Source: Carboxylicivirga caseinilyticus
Lineage (GTDB): Bacteria > Bacteroidota > Bacteroidia > Bacteroidales > Marinilabiliaceae
Direction of reading: 5' to 3'
Length of the DNA stretch: 64,000 nt
Assembly: GCA_025499705.1 (NCBI GenBank)
Contig: JAFMVE010000018.1
Span: 1 to 64,000, forward strand
Shown here: positions 17,424-26,798 of the stretch, in pieces
How the letters are laid out: each line of letters begins with the position of its first letter
Numbering within the stretch: position 1 is the stretch's first letter
The notes under the pieces: generated by a model
The model's database searches: none
What the model saw: only the letters and a program-made list of their open reading frames with translations
Told to the model about the DNA's origin: nothing
Translations under genes and position numbers: made by a program

Positions 17424-18812
17424 TTATTGCAGGTCTTTAATAATTTCAATACCGAACTTTTTAATCTTTCGCTTCATCGCATCTCTACTGATACCCAGCA
17501 AAGTGGCTGCTTTCGTTTGATTTAAATCCGACTCTTTCAATGCCTGTTCGATCAATGTTCTTTCATTTTCATCCAGGTTTAATCCTCCGGTTGAGACAAC
17601 TTTTTCAATCTTAGGAGTTGCATCACCTTTAATAAGAAAATCTTCCGGTTGCAAAGTATCATTATCAGACAGAATCATTGCTCGTTCTACCATATTACGT
17701 AATTCACGAACATTGCCCGGAAAATGATACTGTTCCAATTTTAAAACCAAAGCTTCAGAAATACCGGGTTTAGTTTTTCCTTTTTTACGGGCAAAACTTT
17801 CAACAAAATGATTTAATAAAGGACGAATATCCTCTTTCCTCTCCCTAAGCGGTGGTATATTAATCTCTATGGTATTAATACGATGAAACAGGTCAATTCT
17901 AAATTCATTATCCTCAATCAGCTGTTCAATATTCTTGTTGGTAGCTGATATGATCCTTACATCAACGGGTATTTCCTGATTACTACCTACTCGTTTAATC
18001 ATATTTTCTTCAATGGCTCTTAGTAATTTAGCCTGCAACGAATAAGGCATATCTGCAATCTCGTCCAGAAAGAGCGTTCCTTTATTTGCCAATTCGAAAT
18101 ATCCTTTCTTCTCATCCTTTGCATCCGTAAAAGCACCTTTCACATGACCAAAAAATTCACTCTCGAGCAAAGTTGCCGGAATTGCTGAACTATTTACTGG
18201 TGCAAAAACCTTCTTTTTACGTGGACTTCCATAATGAATAATCCTGGATATAATCTCTTTTCCCGTTCCGTTTTCTCCTGTAACAAGTACATTGACATCA
18301 CCATCTTCAGCTGCTTTAAGCGCCATTTTCAACACTTTTTTAATCTGAGGACTGTCTCCGATAAAATCTTTTTCAATCATGCTCTCAAGTTCCTTCGAAA
18401 CTAATTCTTCACGGTCTTCGGCTTCCTCCAGCTTTGATTGCATGGCTAAAAACTTTTCTGTACGTTCAATAGCCAGTTGAATATCCATTATCTGAAAGGG
18501 TTTGCGAATAAAGTCAGAAGCTCCTTTACGCATGGCTTGTATTACCATATCCATATCACCATAACCACTTATCATGATGATTTCAAGATTCGGATATTCT
18601 CCCTTTACTTTTTCAAGTATATCCAAACCATTCATTCCAGGAAGCATTACATCCAAGATAAGAACTCCCGGCTTTTCTTCACTTAACTTCACCAATCCTT
18701 CTTTGGGTGTATTGGCAGTTGTTACTTCAAAATTTCTTTTCTCAAGATGATATTTAAGCTTCTCGGTGATTCTTGATTCATCATCAAGTATAAGCACTTT
18801 CAGTCTGTTCAT
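17424..18812 (-). CDS. NtrC-family response regulator
   Basis: A 462-residue sigma-54-dependent response regulator from the ATG at 18812; a TTG 13 codons upstream would run into the kinase stop and is less likely. The receiver domain (1-120) has the phosphoacceptor Asp54 in ILDVMLPG. The AAA+ module has Walker A GENGTGKE and LFLDEIADM. Its sigma-54 contact loop reads GAFTDA rather than GAFTGA, a variant I believe occurs in other Bacteroidota regulators. A Fis-type HTH closes the protein (about 420-460). The kinase gene ends 25 bp upstream on the same strand, so the pair forms a two-component system. It converges with the hydrogenase operon, but I saw no -24/-12 promoter linking the two. Confidence 0.9.
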   Translation of the reverse strand: MNRLKVLILDDESRITEKLKYHLEKRNFEVTTANTPKEGLVKLSEEKPGVLILDVMLPGMNGLDILEKVKGEYPNLEIIMISGYGDMDMVIQAMRKGASDFIRKPFQIMDIQLAIERTEKFLAMQSKLEEAEDREELVSKELESMIEKDFIGDSPQIKKVLKMALKAAEDGDVNVLVTGENGTGKEIISRIIHYGSPRKKKVFAPVNSSAIPATLLESEFFGHVKGAFTDAKDEKKGYFELANKGTLFLDEIADMPYSLQAKLLRAIEENMIKRVGSNQEIPVDVRIISATNKNIEQLIEDNEFRIDLFHRINTIEINIPPLRERKEDIRPLLNHFVESFARKKGKTKPGISEALVLKLEQYHFPGNVRELRNMVERAMILSDNDTLQPEDFLIKGDATPKIEKVVSTGGLNLDENERTLIEQALKESDLNQTKAATLLGISRDAMKRKIKKFGIEIIKDLQ

Positions 18813-18837
18813 ATATTTTTGCAGATAATATTCTAGT

Positions 18838-20931
18838 TTATTTTTTATCAAAAACAGGTAATACGACTATCATTCGTGTTCCCTTACCACGCTGACTTTC
18901 TACTTCAATCCTGCCATTCATTTCTTTAATAAGGCTATAAGAGATGGATAGTCCTAGACCAGTACCTTTACCCAGTTGTTTGCTTGTAACAAAAGGAAGA
19001 AAAATATCAGTTTTCCGATTAGGCTGTATTCCTATACCATTATCAATTATTTCAAGATATACCTGTTTTTGATCCGAATGAGTTTTAATGTTCACTTCCA
19101 TCTGAAGGTCATTTTCCTTCATTTTCCGCTCTTCCACAGCATCTCTTGCATTGGATAACAAATTATGAATTACCTGTTCCAAACGATGCGGATTTCCCAG
19201 AACCAAGGGTAATTTATCCGCCAGATTAAGCCCAAGTTTAATATGATGATTGGCATATTGATTACCGATCATTGAAACTGCACTTTTCACGCATTCACTA
19301 ACATCAAATTCTTCTTCTACTTCATCTTTCTGACCACTGCTAAAAATTCTGATATGGTCAACAATCTGCCTAACTCTAACAATATCTTCAAATATTTCTT
19401 CGACCGATTGGTTGATAAAACCCTTGTTAGGACTTTCTTCCGATAGTTCATATTTAATACTCTCAGTCGATAATGAGATATTTTGGATGGGTTGATTGAT
19501 TTCATGCGCAATTCCTGCAGCCAGTTCACCTAACGAGGTTAGGCTGGATTGATGCATGATTATTTGTTGCTGCTCTTCCTGTTTCTTTAAAGCTTCAGCA
19601 ATTCGTTTTTCCAGGTTCTTATTTTCCTCACGTTTCAGATAGTAGCGATAATAAATAACAAAGACCAAAATGGAAATTATCAGGATGGTAGACCCGAATA
19701 AGAGTCTCCAACGAACAAGGTTTTCTTTCTCCAACTCTAATAAATAGTTCTTATTTTTAGCCTGAAGTATTTCATTTTCTTTCTTTTTTTCCTCCAATTC
19801 CTGTAAGCCCCATACATCAACAAAGTTGCTGACATTTTCTTCCATCATCACCGACTCCGATAATTTTGAGTATAATATCCGGTATTCATAAGCCTTTTTA
19901 AAATCGTTCAGCTCTTCATATATTTGTGATAACGCGAGATAATTATCCCTGATAAGATCATTTGCCTGATTTATACTCTGAGCTAATGCCAAACTTTGTT
20001 TGTGACTTTTAATGGCATTTTTAAAATCTTTCCATTCAGAATAAATCATTCCAATATGCAACAGACTCATTGCAGCTTCCCAATGCTCATTATGCTCAAT
20101 CTGATAATCAAGAACCTGAAGATAGGTCTTGAATGACTGATCCATATCTCCCTTATAAAAATAAGCATTTGCTATATTGCTTTGTAAAATAGATTTACTT
20201 CGATGATCTCCCATATTATCCAGAATAGACTCCATTCGATGATAGTAGACCAAAGCAGTATCATACTGTTCCTCATAAAAGAAGATCTCACCAATCTCGC
20301 CCAGTAATCTAACCCTGTCACTCTGTTTTTCTTCATCTTCTCTGTCTTCCACTAAATCGAGAGCCTGCTTGTAGTATGATAGTGCCATTCTGTAATCTGC
20401 AATGTTTTTATAAACATCAGCCATCTGTTTATAAGTCTCAGTAATATTCTTCCAATCCTTTTCTTTTATATAAAGATTTAGCGAACGTTTATAACTTTTC
20501 AACGCTTTTTCCGACTGTTTTAATCTGAAATAAGTAGTTGAAAGCTTACTCATACTTCTGTTATCACCTATGTCTCTGTATGAACTTAAAGATTTTCGAT
20601 AAGACACTAAAAGCTGCTCATAATCATTGACAAAATAATAACCCATTCCCAGATTGTTATATGCCTCAGCTTCCCCTTTTTTATCTTTATGCTGAATAGC
20701 CAGTTGCAAAGCTTGTCTGGCATATTTGATAGCCATTTGAGGGTCACTATATAGATAAGTTTTGGAAAGTTGATTATATATATCTACCTGTTCCTTAACA
20801 GAAGCATTTTTGAGCTTCCCCTGCAACTCATTAACCTGATCTGTTTGAGCCTTTAATATCGTTGATACTGAAACGATCAATAGTAAAAGAAACAAGCAAA
20901 AAACTCTGTTGGTTGAAATCCTCGGACACAT
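18838..20931 (-). CDS. TPR-containing sensor histidine kinase
   Basis: A 697-residue kinase. A signal peptide (about 1-28) is followed by about seven TPR units (35-380) in the periplasm, a single membrane helix near 412-432, a coiled coil, and the kinase core. The H-box GIAHEINQP (about 472-480) holds the phosphorylated His; the N-box NLLSNARDA, DNGIGI and GKGTGLGLS form the ATP site. It probably senses a protein or peptide through its TPRs and phosphorylates the NtrC-type regulator encoded 25 bp downstream. Upstream lies an 860-bp gap, so this gene heads its operon. Confidence 0.9.
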   Translation of the reverse strand: MCPRISTNRVFCLFLLLLIVSVSTILKAQTDQVNELQGKLKNASVKEQVDIYNQLSKTYLYSDPQMAIKYARQALQLAIQHKDKKGEAEAYNNLGMGYYFVNDYEQLLVSYRKSLSSYRDIGDNRSMSKLSTTYFRLKQSEKALKSYKRSLNLYIKEKDWKNITETYKQMADVYKNIADYRMALSYYKQALDLVEDREDEEKQSDRVRLLGEIGEIFFYEEQYDTALVYYHRMESILDNMGDHRSKSILQSNIANAYFYKGDMDQSFKTYLQVLDYQIEHNEHWEAAMSLLHIGMIYSEWKDFKNAIKSHKQSLALAQSINQANDLIRDNYLALSQIYEELNDFKKAYEYRILYSKLSESVMMEENVSNFVDVWGLQELEEKKKENEILQAKNKNYLLELEKENLVRWRLLFGSTILIISILVFVIYYRYYLKREENKNLEKRIAEALKKQEEQQQIIMHQSSLTSLGELAAGIAHEINQPIQNISLSTESIKYELSEESPNKGFINQSVEEIFEDIVRVRQIVDHIRIFSSGQKDEVEEEFDVSECVKSAVSMIGNQYANHHIKLGLNLADKLPLVLGNPHRLEQVIHNLLSNARDAVEERKMKENDLQMEVNIKTHSDQKQVYLEIIDNGIGIQPNRKTDIFLPFVTSKQLGKGTGLGLSISYSLIKEMNGRIEVESQRGKGTRMIVVLPVFDKK

Positions 20932-21312
20932 TTAGGTAGATTGACGTATTGGCTATTTTAGCATAAAAATAATAAAATTAAATAAAGAAATACTTCGTTA
21001 ATTAAAGAGGCTACAGATAATACAAAAATTTAAGGTGGTTAATTGTTAATGTTTAAATCAGAACCTTTTTCTCAGATTTATCGTACTAGAAGATGTATAT
21101 AATTAACCATTCAAAAGAAGAAACCTTAAAGCAAAGTCTTTAAGGTTAAGATCAATAAGAATTATGATTTTTATCAAATCGACCAAAATGCTCACTTATT
21201 CCAGCAATACTAAATTGCTGTCAGAGTGATGATTAAGTAGTTTAATAAAAATTCTTATAATTAACGTACTAAAATTACCGATATTTATCGTTAATTATAT
21301 GACGAAAGAGAT

Positions 21313-21452
21313 TACATTTGCAATGTGGTGATATAAAATCTTTAAATAAAGGTTTTTCAAAAAAGAATAAAGAATTCTCCTAACAAAGGTTAGGTTAATA
21401 ATGGTGATAAAGGTGTAGAGCTGGTTTTGGCGAACCGGCTCTATATATTTTT
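21313..21452 (+). ncRNA. Candidate small RNA
   Basis: TACATTTG (21313-21320) matches the Bacteroidota -7 box, though no clear -33 TTTG precedes it. About 95 bp later comes a strong plus-strand terminator (21416-21452), although no plus-strand protein gene lies upstream. A hairpin CCTAAC/GTTAGG lies in between near 21379-21394. The combination suggests a transcript of about 125 nt. It is unproven. Confidence 0.3.
21416..21452 (+). terminator. Orphan rho-independent terminator
   Basis: TAGAGCTGGTT pairs with AACCGGCTCTA (one G-T wobble) around TTGGCG, and ATATATTTTT follows on the plus strand. No plus-strand gene precedes it for more than 3 kb, so it is either the end of a small RNA or the bound of antisense transcription. 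Confidence 0.6.
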
Positions 21453-21587
21453 AGGCCAAACCTCATCTACAACTTCATGTAGAAATTCCCTTTGATGATA
21501 ATCTTTATCAACAACCGTTATACTTATATAACCAAATTCACTTCTCTCGATCCTCTATCAAGTTATTACTGATAAGTTCCTAAATTG
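21441..21587 (-). pseudogene. Decayed duplicate of folK 3' end
   Basis: On the minus strand this segment encodes VVDKDYHQREFLHEVVDEVW, close to the C-terminus of the intact FolK (VVDEDYHQREFLQKVVDSIW), and ends in its own stop at 21441-21443. At DNA level 21479-21516 and 26828-26865 match in 37 of 38 bases. Further upstream the similarity continues with frameshifts (for example AGAGAAGTGAATTTGG against AGAGAAATTGATCTGG) until about 21587. It is a relic that cannot make an enzyme. It lies in the same orientation as folK, and the two copies flank the susC-susD unit. Confidence 0.75.
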
Positions 21588-21688
21588 ACAATATTTTTTA
21601 GCTATCCATTTAAATAAAACACATCTCTTTCTTGATTCTATTTTATTAGAAACTGATAAGATTGATATATAATAGTTAAAAACAGAAA

Positions 21689-21719
21689 AAAGGCTATTCT
21701 AAAATATAGAACAGCCTTT
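21689..21719 (-). terminator. Terminator of the first susC-susD operon
   Basis: AAAGGCTaTTCTA pairs with TAGAAcAGCCTTT, and the minus strand continues with TTTTTT. It lies about 70 bp after the susD stop. Confidence 0.75.
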
Positions 21720-21791
21720 CTAATAAATATTTTACCTCGAAGGTTTTACTTATTTAGCATACACTCCAGGTTTTAAATCTATATTCAAATT

Positions 21792-23378
21792 TTAGTACTT
21801 ATTCTGAACCATATTTGAATTAGCATCTAATTCTCTTTGTGGAATTAAGAACAACCACTGTGGGTTCTCACTTGGCTTAGCCTGCTGATAACCTGTCAAG
21901 TAAAGGTCAGGACTTGCACCACTACCTGTCAAATCAAGTTCTTCATCATTTCTAAGCATATCGAACCAACGGTGCCCTTCAAGGAACAATTCAATACGTC
22001 TTTGAACCAAAACTTCATCAACCAAAGCTTGTCCAGTATTTGTTGATTTAACGTAACCTGCATCTCTTGCTGATACCAATTCAAATAAGGTAGTTTGAGC
22101 TTCACCACTCTTATTTTGACGAGCTTCAGCTTCAGCTTGAATCAAGTACATTTCTGCTGCTCTCATATGAAGAACATCCATAGGAGTAATGGTTGGGCCA
22201 TCTGATTGCGATAATTTGATATGCATGTATGGAACCATATTATGAGAACTCGCATTGTTAACTATTGTACGATATTCTGAAATGGCAGCATCGTACTCAG
22301 CTTCACTGGCATATCTTCCTTCATTTGCTCCCTCATCCCATTCATCAAAAGTACTTGGACAATCCTTCAATATCAAATCTCTACGATAATCAGTTTCCGA
22401 CATTAAATCATATAGATTATGATTCATAAATTTAGGATTACTTCTATTTTGTGAACCATTAAAGTTATTCGAACAATAGTAGAAATATGAATAATAATAG
22501 GAAGTTTGATCCTGGATCATTTTCGATCCCCACATCCATTCTGGATTGTTTATTGTATTAAAACCAGATTTATATTCAGATTCACTCATAAGGGAGTAAT
22601 CCTGACGGGCTTCATTGGCAAATTTTTCAGCATTTGCCCAATCACCAATAGTCAAATACACTCTTGCTGCAATCCCTTTAGCAACATCTATATTCAGGTG
22701 TGACAAATCCTCTCTGGAAGATGCACCCTCAAAATAAGTAATTGCTGAACTTAGATCAGAAGTAATCTGATTGTATACTTCCTGAACAGTATTACGAGCC
22801 AAGCCTTCATAAGGAGGTTCAGTAGCCAGCATTACAGGCACTCCTAAATCTGTAGATGGATTACCAATCATGTAAGCTTTTCCAAAGAAACGAACCAGAT
22901 TAAAATGAGCCCAAGCACGATAAGTGTATGCCTGACCTAAAATATTATTCAGATCATCCGACTCCTGAAGTCCGTTTGCTGCATTTATAATATTATTAAC
23001 TGAGCCAATAATGTTGTAATTAAAAAACCATATGTATTCCAAATCAGACCTGGTAGCATTTGTATGCATGGTCCATTTCAACATAGCATTAAACCAACCA
23101 TTACCTTGGGCAGAGTGCAATGCATCTCCTGCAGCATATTCTGCTGTCGGTATCATAAATTGTTGTCCTGCGTAATTACTAACATATCCATTTTGAGCAT
23201 ACATAGCACGATGAACACCGTTCAATGCCAGCATCATGTTATCTGTTGATCCTAACGCTATTTCCGTTGATACTGAATCGGTAGGAACAATTTGCAAGAA
23301 ATCTTCACTACACGAGCTTAAACCCAGAATTAACGCAAAGACTAGCGATTTTGGTAGAAATTTATATTTTATCTTCAT
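21792..23378 (-). CDS. susD: SusD/RagB-family lipoprotein (locus 1)
   Basis: A 528-residue SusD-family outer-membrane lipoprotein with a lipobox at LSSC (Cys23) followed by SEDFL. The helical TPR-like core typical of SusD is suggested by segments such as YTYRAWAHFNLVRFFGKAY (about 150-168). The C-terminal RRIELFLEGHRWFDMLR region is a strong family signature. It caps the SusC porin at the cell surface and binds the glycan or peptide substrate. It follows susC by 21 bp on the same strand. No glycoside hydrolase, protease or sensor gene is in the same operon, so the substrate is unknown. Confidence 0.93.
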   Translation of the reverse strand: MKIKYKFLPKSLVFALILGLSSCSEDFLQIVPTDSVSTEIALGSTDNMMLALNGVHRAMYAQNGYVSNYAGQQFMIPTAEYAAGDALHSAQGNGWFNAMLKWTMHTNATRSDLEYIWFFNYNIIGSVNNIINAANGLQESDDLNNILGQAYTYRAWAHFNLVRFFGKAYMIGNPSTDLGVPVMLATEPPYEGLARNTVQEVYNQITSDLSSAITYFEGASSREDLSHLNIDVAKGIAARVYLTIGDWANAEKFANEARQDYSLMSESEYKSGFNTINNPEWMWGSKMIQDQTSYYYSYFYYCSNNFNGSQNRSNPKFMNHNLYDLMSETDYRRDLILKDCPSTFDEWDEGANEGRYASEAEYDAAISEYRTIVNNASSHNMVPYMHIKLSQSDGPTITPMDVLHMRAAEMYLIQAEAEARQNKSGEAQTTLFELVSARDAGYVKSTNTGQALVDEVLVQRRIELFLEGHRWFDMLRNDEELDLTGSGASPDLYLTGYQQAKPSENPQWLFLIPQRELDANSNMVQNKY

Positions 23379-23399
23379 TGTAGTATTCTTTTCTATTGA

Positions 23400-26300
23400 T
23401 TAAAACTGCAAATTAAAACCTAAAATGATAGATCGGCTTGGATTATAAGCAAACTCATCCTGCGTTCCATTGAAATTGAAAGTTGGATTCATTCCTTTTC
23501 TAGCTGTGAATAAGTAAAGGTTTTCACCTGTCAAAAACATACTTAATTGTCCCACTCCCCAATTATTCAAAATTCTTCGTGGGAAATCATAACTCAACGT
23601 AACATTTCTGATATTCAAATAGTCAGATGAAATTAGGAAATAATCAGATGTTGCATATAAATGCGAGTTAGAATATTGTAACCTTGGAAAATCAGTTACA
23701 TCTCCAGGATTCATCCAGGAATTTTTCACATCAGGATGTAAAGATTCACCTGCTGTTGCAATAAGCATACCTTGATAAATACCATCCAACATTTTTCCAC
23801 CTAATGAGTATGTTAACAACACATTCAGATTAAAACCTTTAAATCTAAAGTTATTTCCTATTGAACCTTGCAATTTAGGAAATGCAGAGGCTCCTACATA
23901 ACCATAACCGGCCTCATTAGAATCTTTTGTCAAAACGGGATCTCCGTTTTCATCAAATGCAAGTTGTGTTCCAATGACTTCTCCATCCTCATTGGCTACA
24001 TCCTCCCAAACGTGAAATCTGGTCGCACCATCTTCAGGATCTACATCATAATATTTTCTTAACCAAAAATCATAGATTGAATGACCTTCTGACCATCTTT
24101 TGGTACCATTAACAAAAGGATCAGGAATAGAAGTTATTTCATTTTTAATGGTTGATCCCATTAGGCTAAGGTTCCATGTGAAATCTGAATTTCTAACAAT
24201 ATCACCTTCCAACGTAATTTCTAAACCACTATTAACCATTGCTGCTATATTTCTAGGTTGCTCAAGCAAACCCATTGAAGACGCCAAAGGCATACTATAT
24301 AGTAAGTCATCTGATTTACGATTATACCATTCAATTGTACCATTTACCCTATTGAACAATGCAAAATCCGTAGCAATATCAAAGGTCTTATTTACCTCCC
24401 ATGTTAATGCAGTATTTCCAACCGTACTCCATTTAATACCTGGGCTCTCAGCATTAGGAAAAGTTTCATAAAGAGCCTGATAACCATAGTCTCCCGTGTC
24501 GTCGTTTCCAACTTCACCGTAAGAAGCCCTAATTTTCAAACTATTCACCCAATCCACTGAATTCATGAATTGTTCCTGGTCAATCCTCCAGCTACCTCCA
24601 ACAGAGTAGAAATTACCCCAACGTACATCTTTATGGAAAGCTGATGAACCATCCCGGCGGAAAGAACCTTCAATGTAGTATTTATTATCATAGTTATACT
24701 TTACACGGGAAAGATAACCCTCTAAAGTTTTATCTGTTGTATAACTGGTATTTGTTGATGTATTTACAAAATTATTCAACTCATAAATACCACTAACAAT
24801 AAACTGATTCTTAAATCCTCTTTGGTAAGTATATTTTCTTGAAAATGATTCATGACCAACAAGTACTGAGAAATTATGAACATCATTGATCGATTTTTCA
24901 TAATTAAGAAGTTGGTTGAAATTTATTACAGTTCTGGTGTAACGGGTTTCATCCATTCTACCAGTTGGCGCACCGTCACCAATTTTCTCATTCTCAAAAC
25001 CTTTATATTGATAATTCTGAATATCAACACCAGCATTAATAGTTGCAGTCAAACCTGGCATGAAAGTAATTTTCGCATAAGATCTGTTACCAAATTCATT
25101 TCTTTTGAAATCATCACTATTCCAGTTTAATTCAGCAATAGCATTTCGTCCCTGATTAATTGGTCTTGAATACTCTGATCCATCATCGTATTGTTTTTCC
25201 CCGGCTCCATCAAGTATATACTCTCCAGTTGTCTGATCAACCAAATAGACAGGATAAATAGGTGCCGTCATTCTGGCATTTCTCCATGGATTGGAGTAAG
25301 TAGCAGAATTTGATGATCCGATATTACTATTAACAAGTGTAGCATTTAAACTTGTTCCTAATTGTAACCAATCTTTTGCATCGAAATCTATATTTAAACG
25401 AGAACTAAAACGTTCATAATCTGACTTGATTACATAACCTCTTTCGTCCAGATATCCAATAGAATAAAAATAGCTTGTTTTCTTACTACCTCCGCTCAGA
25501 CTAAGATCATAATTCTGTCTGTAACCTTGTTGTTTGGCAGCTTCGTACCAATCAAGATCAGGAAGTCCGACAGTAGCATTCGGATTGATCTTTCCATCGG
25601 AACCTAAAATAGCATCATTGGCAACTCCAACAAAAGGATTATATCTCAACTGAGAATAAATATTTTCATATGCATAGCCTCTTGATTCTTCTATTGTGCT
25701 TGCCGTACCTGCCTGAAATCTGGCTTGTGCAAATGCTTCAGCCTGCAATTCATAATAATCTTTTGCATTTACTGATTCGTAGTAAGGAAGGGCATGATTA
25801 ATCAAACCAGCCTGAGCTTTTATGTTGACTTTCATATTTTCATCACCCTTGTTTCCTTTTTTGGTGGTTATAATTATTACACCATTTGCAGCACGAGAAC
25901 CATAAAGAGCCGTTGATGAAGCATCCTTCAAAACAGTCATAGAAGAAATGTCTCCAGGATTAATACTGGCAAGACTACCAGAGTACTCAATCCCGTCTAA
26001 AATAATAAGTGGATCAGCTGAAGTGTTAAGTGTTCCAATACCACGAATACGAATATCAGGAGAGCTACCTGGCTGACCTGATCCAGCAGTCGTTTGAAGA
26101 CCTGTTGTTGACCCAGTAAGAACCTGTGCAACTGAAGAAAAAGAACGGGATTCAATTTGCTTCTCCCCAATTACAGCTGCAGAACCGGTTAAAGATTCCT
26201 TTTTGGCTGTTCCATAGGCAATAACCAAAACTTCTTCAACACCGAAAGCATCGGAAACCATAACTACGTTTATTGCAGAACGTCCATCAATCTGGATTTC

Positions 26301-26546
26301 CTGAGTTTTCATTCCAACAAAAGAAAACACTAAAGTAGTGGCATCATTAGGAACTGACAAACTATAACTACCATCTACCCTGGTAACGGTACCAATAGTA
26401 GTTCCTTTAACAAAAACTGATACACCCGGTATAGCACTACCGTCTGCTTCATCAGTTACAACTCCGGTTATATCTGTAGTCTGGGCAATTAATGCCTGCA
26501 AACCAACAATAACCAATAACGAAAGTACAAGTAGAACTTTCTTCAT
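23400..26546 (-). CDS. susC: SusC/RagA-family TonB-dependent porin (locus 1)
   Basis: A 1048-residue outer-membrane importer. A signal peptide (1-21) is followed by a carboxypeptidase-D-like regulatory domain (about 25-100), a TonB-interacting segment near VEEVLVIAYG, the plug domain (about 115-225) with the SusC signature DPLIILDG and SSTALYGSRAANGVIIITTK, and the 22-strand barrel ending in Phe (GFNLQF). It imports the ligand held by SusD, powered by the TonB proteins at 8.9-10.7 kb or others. Its first 100 residues and its 5' leader are strikingly similar to the second SusC at 36569, showing a paralogous origin. Confidence 0.93.
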   Translation of the reverse strand: MKKVLLVLSLLVIVGLQALIAQTTDITGVVTDEADGSAIPGVSVFVKGTTIGTVTRVDGSYSLSVPNDATTLVFSFVGMKTQEIQIDGRSAINVVMVSDAFGVEEVLVIAYGTAKKESLTGSAAVIGEKQIESRSFSSVAQVLTGSTTGLQTTAGSGQPGSSPDIRIRGIGTLNTSADPLIILDGIEYSGSLASINPGDISSMTVLKDASSTALYGSRAANGVIIITTKKGNKGDENMKVNIKAQAGLINHALPYYESVNAKDYYELQAEAFAQARFQAGTASTIEESRGYAYENIYSQLRYNPFVGVANDAILGSDGKINPNATVGLPDLDWYEAAKQQGYRQNYDLSLSGGSKKTSYFYSIGYLDERGYVIKSDYERFSSRLNIDFDAKDWLQLGTSLNATLVNSNIGSSNSATYSNPWRNARMTAPIYPVYLVDQTTGEYILDGAGEKQYDDGSEYSRPINQGRNAIAELNWNSDDFKRNEFGNRSYAKITFMPGLTATINAGVDIQNYQYKGFENEKIGDGAPTGRMDETRYTRTVINFNQLLNYEKSINDVHNFSVLVGHESFSRKYTYQRGFKNQFIVSGIYELNNFVNTSTNTSYTTDKTLEGYLSRVKYNYDNKYYIEGSFRRDGSSAFHKDVRWGNFYSVGGSWRIDQEQFMNSVDWVNSLKIRASYGEVGNDDTGDYGYQALYETFPNAESPGIKWSTVGNTALTWEVNKTFDIATDFALFNRVNGTIEWYNRKSDDLLYSMPLASSMGLLEQPRNIAAMVNSGLEITLEGDIVRNSDFTWNLSLMGSTIKNEITSIPDPFVNGTKRWSEGHSIYDFWLRKYYDVDPEDGATRFHVWEDVANEDGEVIGTQLAFDENGDPVLTKDSNEAGYGYVGASAFPKLQGSIGNNFRFKGFNLNVLLTYSLGGKMLDGIYQGMLIATAGESLHPDVKNSWMNPGDVTDFPRLQYSNSHLYATSDYFLISSDYLNIRNVTLSYDFPRRILNNWGVGQLSMFLTGENLYLFTARKGMNPTFNFNGTQDEFAYNPSRSIILGFNLQF

Positions 26547-26582
26547 AGATGAAAGGTTTTAATTAATAAATAGGACTAATTT
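26547..26582 (-). promoter_or_regulatory. Conserved susC leader (copy 1)
   Basis: The 36 bases before the susC start codon match the same stretch before the second susC (39740-39775) at 31 positions, including TCCTATTTATTAATT and AAACCTTT. Such conservation outside the coding region suggests a translation or RNA-stability signal in the leader. Confidence 0.5.
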
Positions 26583-26798
26583 AAAATATACACAAACTTA
26601 GAGTATAAAGATATTAGATTATATAACAAAATCAACAAAATCTTATCATAAATACTTATACACATAAATTAATGTGTAATATAACCATTATTTATTATAA
26701 AAGGTTCTAATTAATTTCGACTATATTGTAATAATTTGAAATATGCACATAGACGCAAATAATTATTTTAATATTAATAACGTCTGTTAATCTTTTTT

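Larger units (their letters stand above)
20932..21791. other. Long intergenic region with RNA candidate and folK relic
   Basis: This 860-bp gap contains, in order, AT-rich DNA with nothing recognisable (20932-21310), a candidate small transcript on the plus strand (21313-21452), a decayed folK 3' end on the minus strand (21441-21587), and the susD terminator (21689-21719). No intact gene is visible. Confidence 0.6.

Noticed and set aside
21441..21587. Intact second folK gene
   Set aside because: Only the C-terminal third is recognisable and the upstream part has frameshifts and stops.
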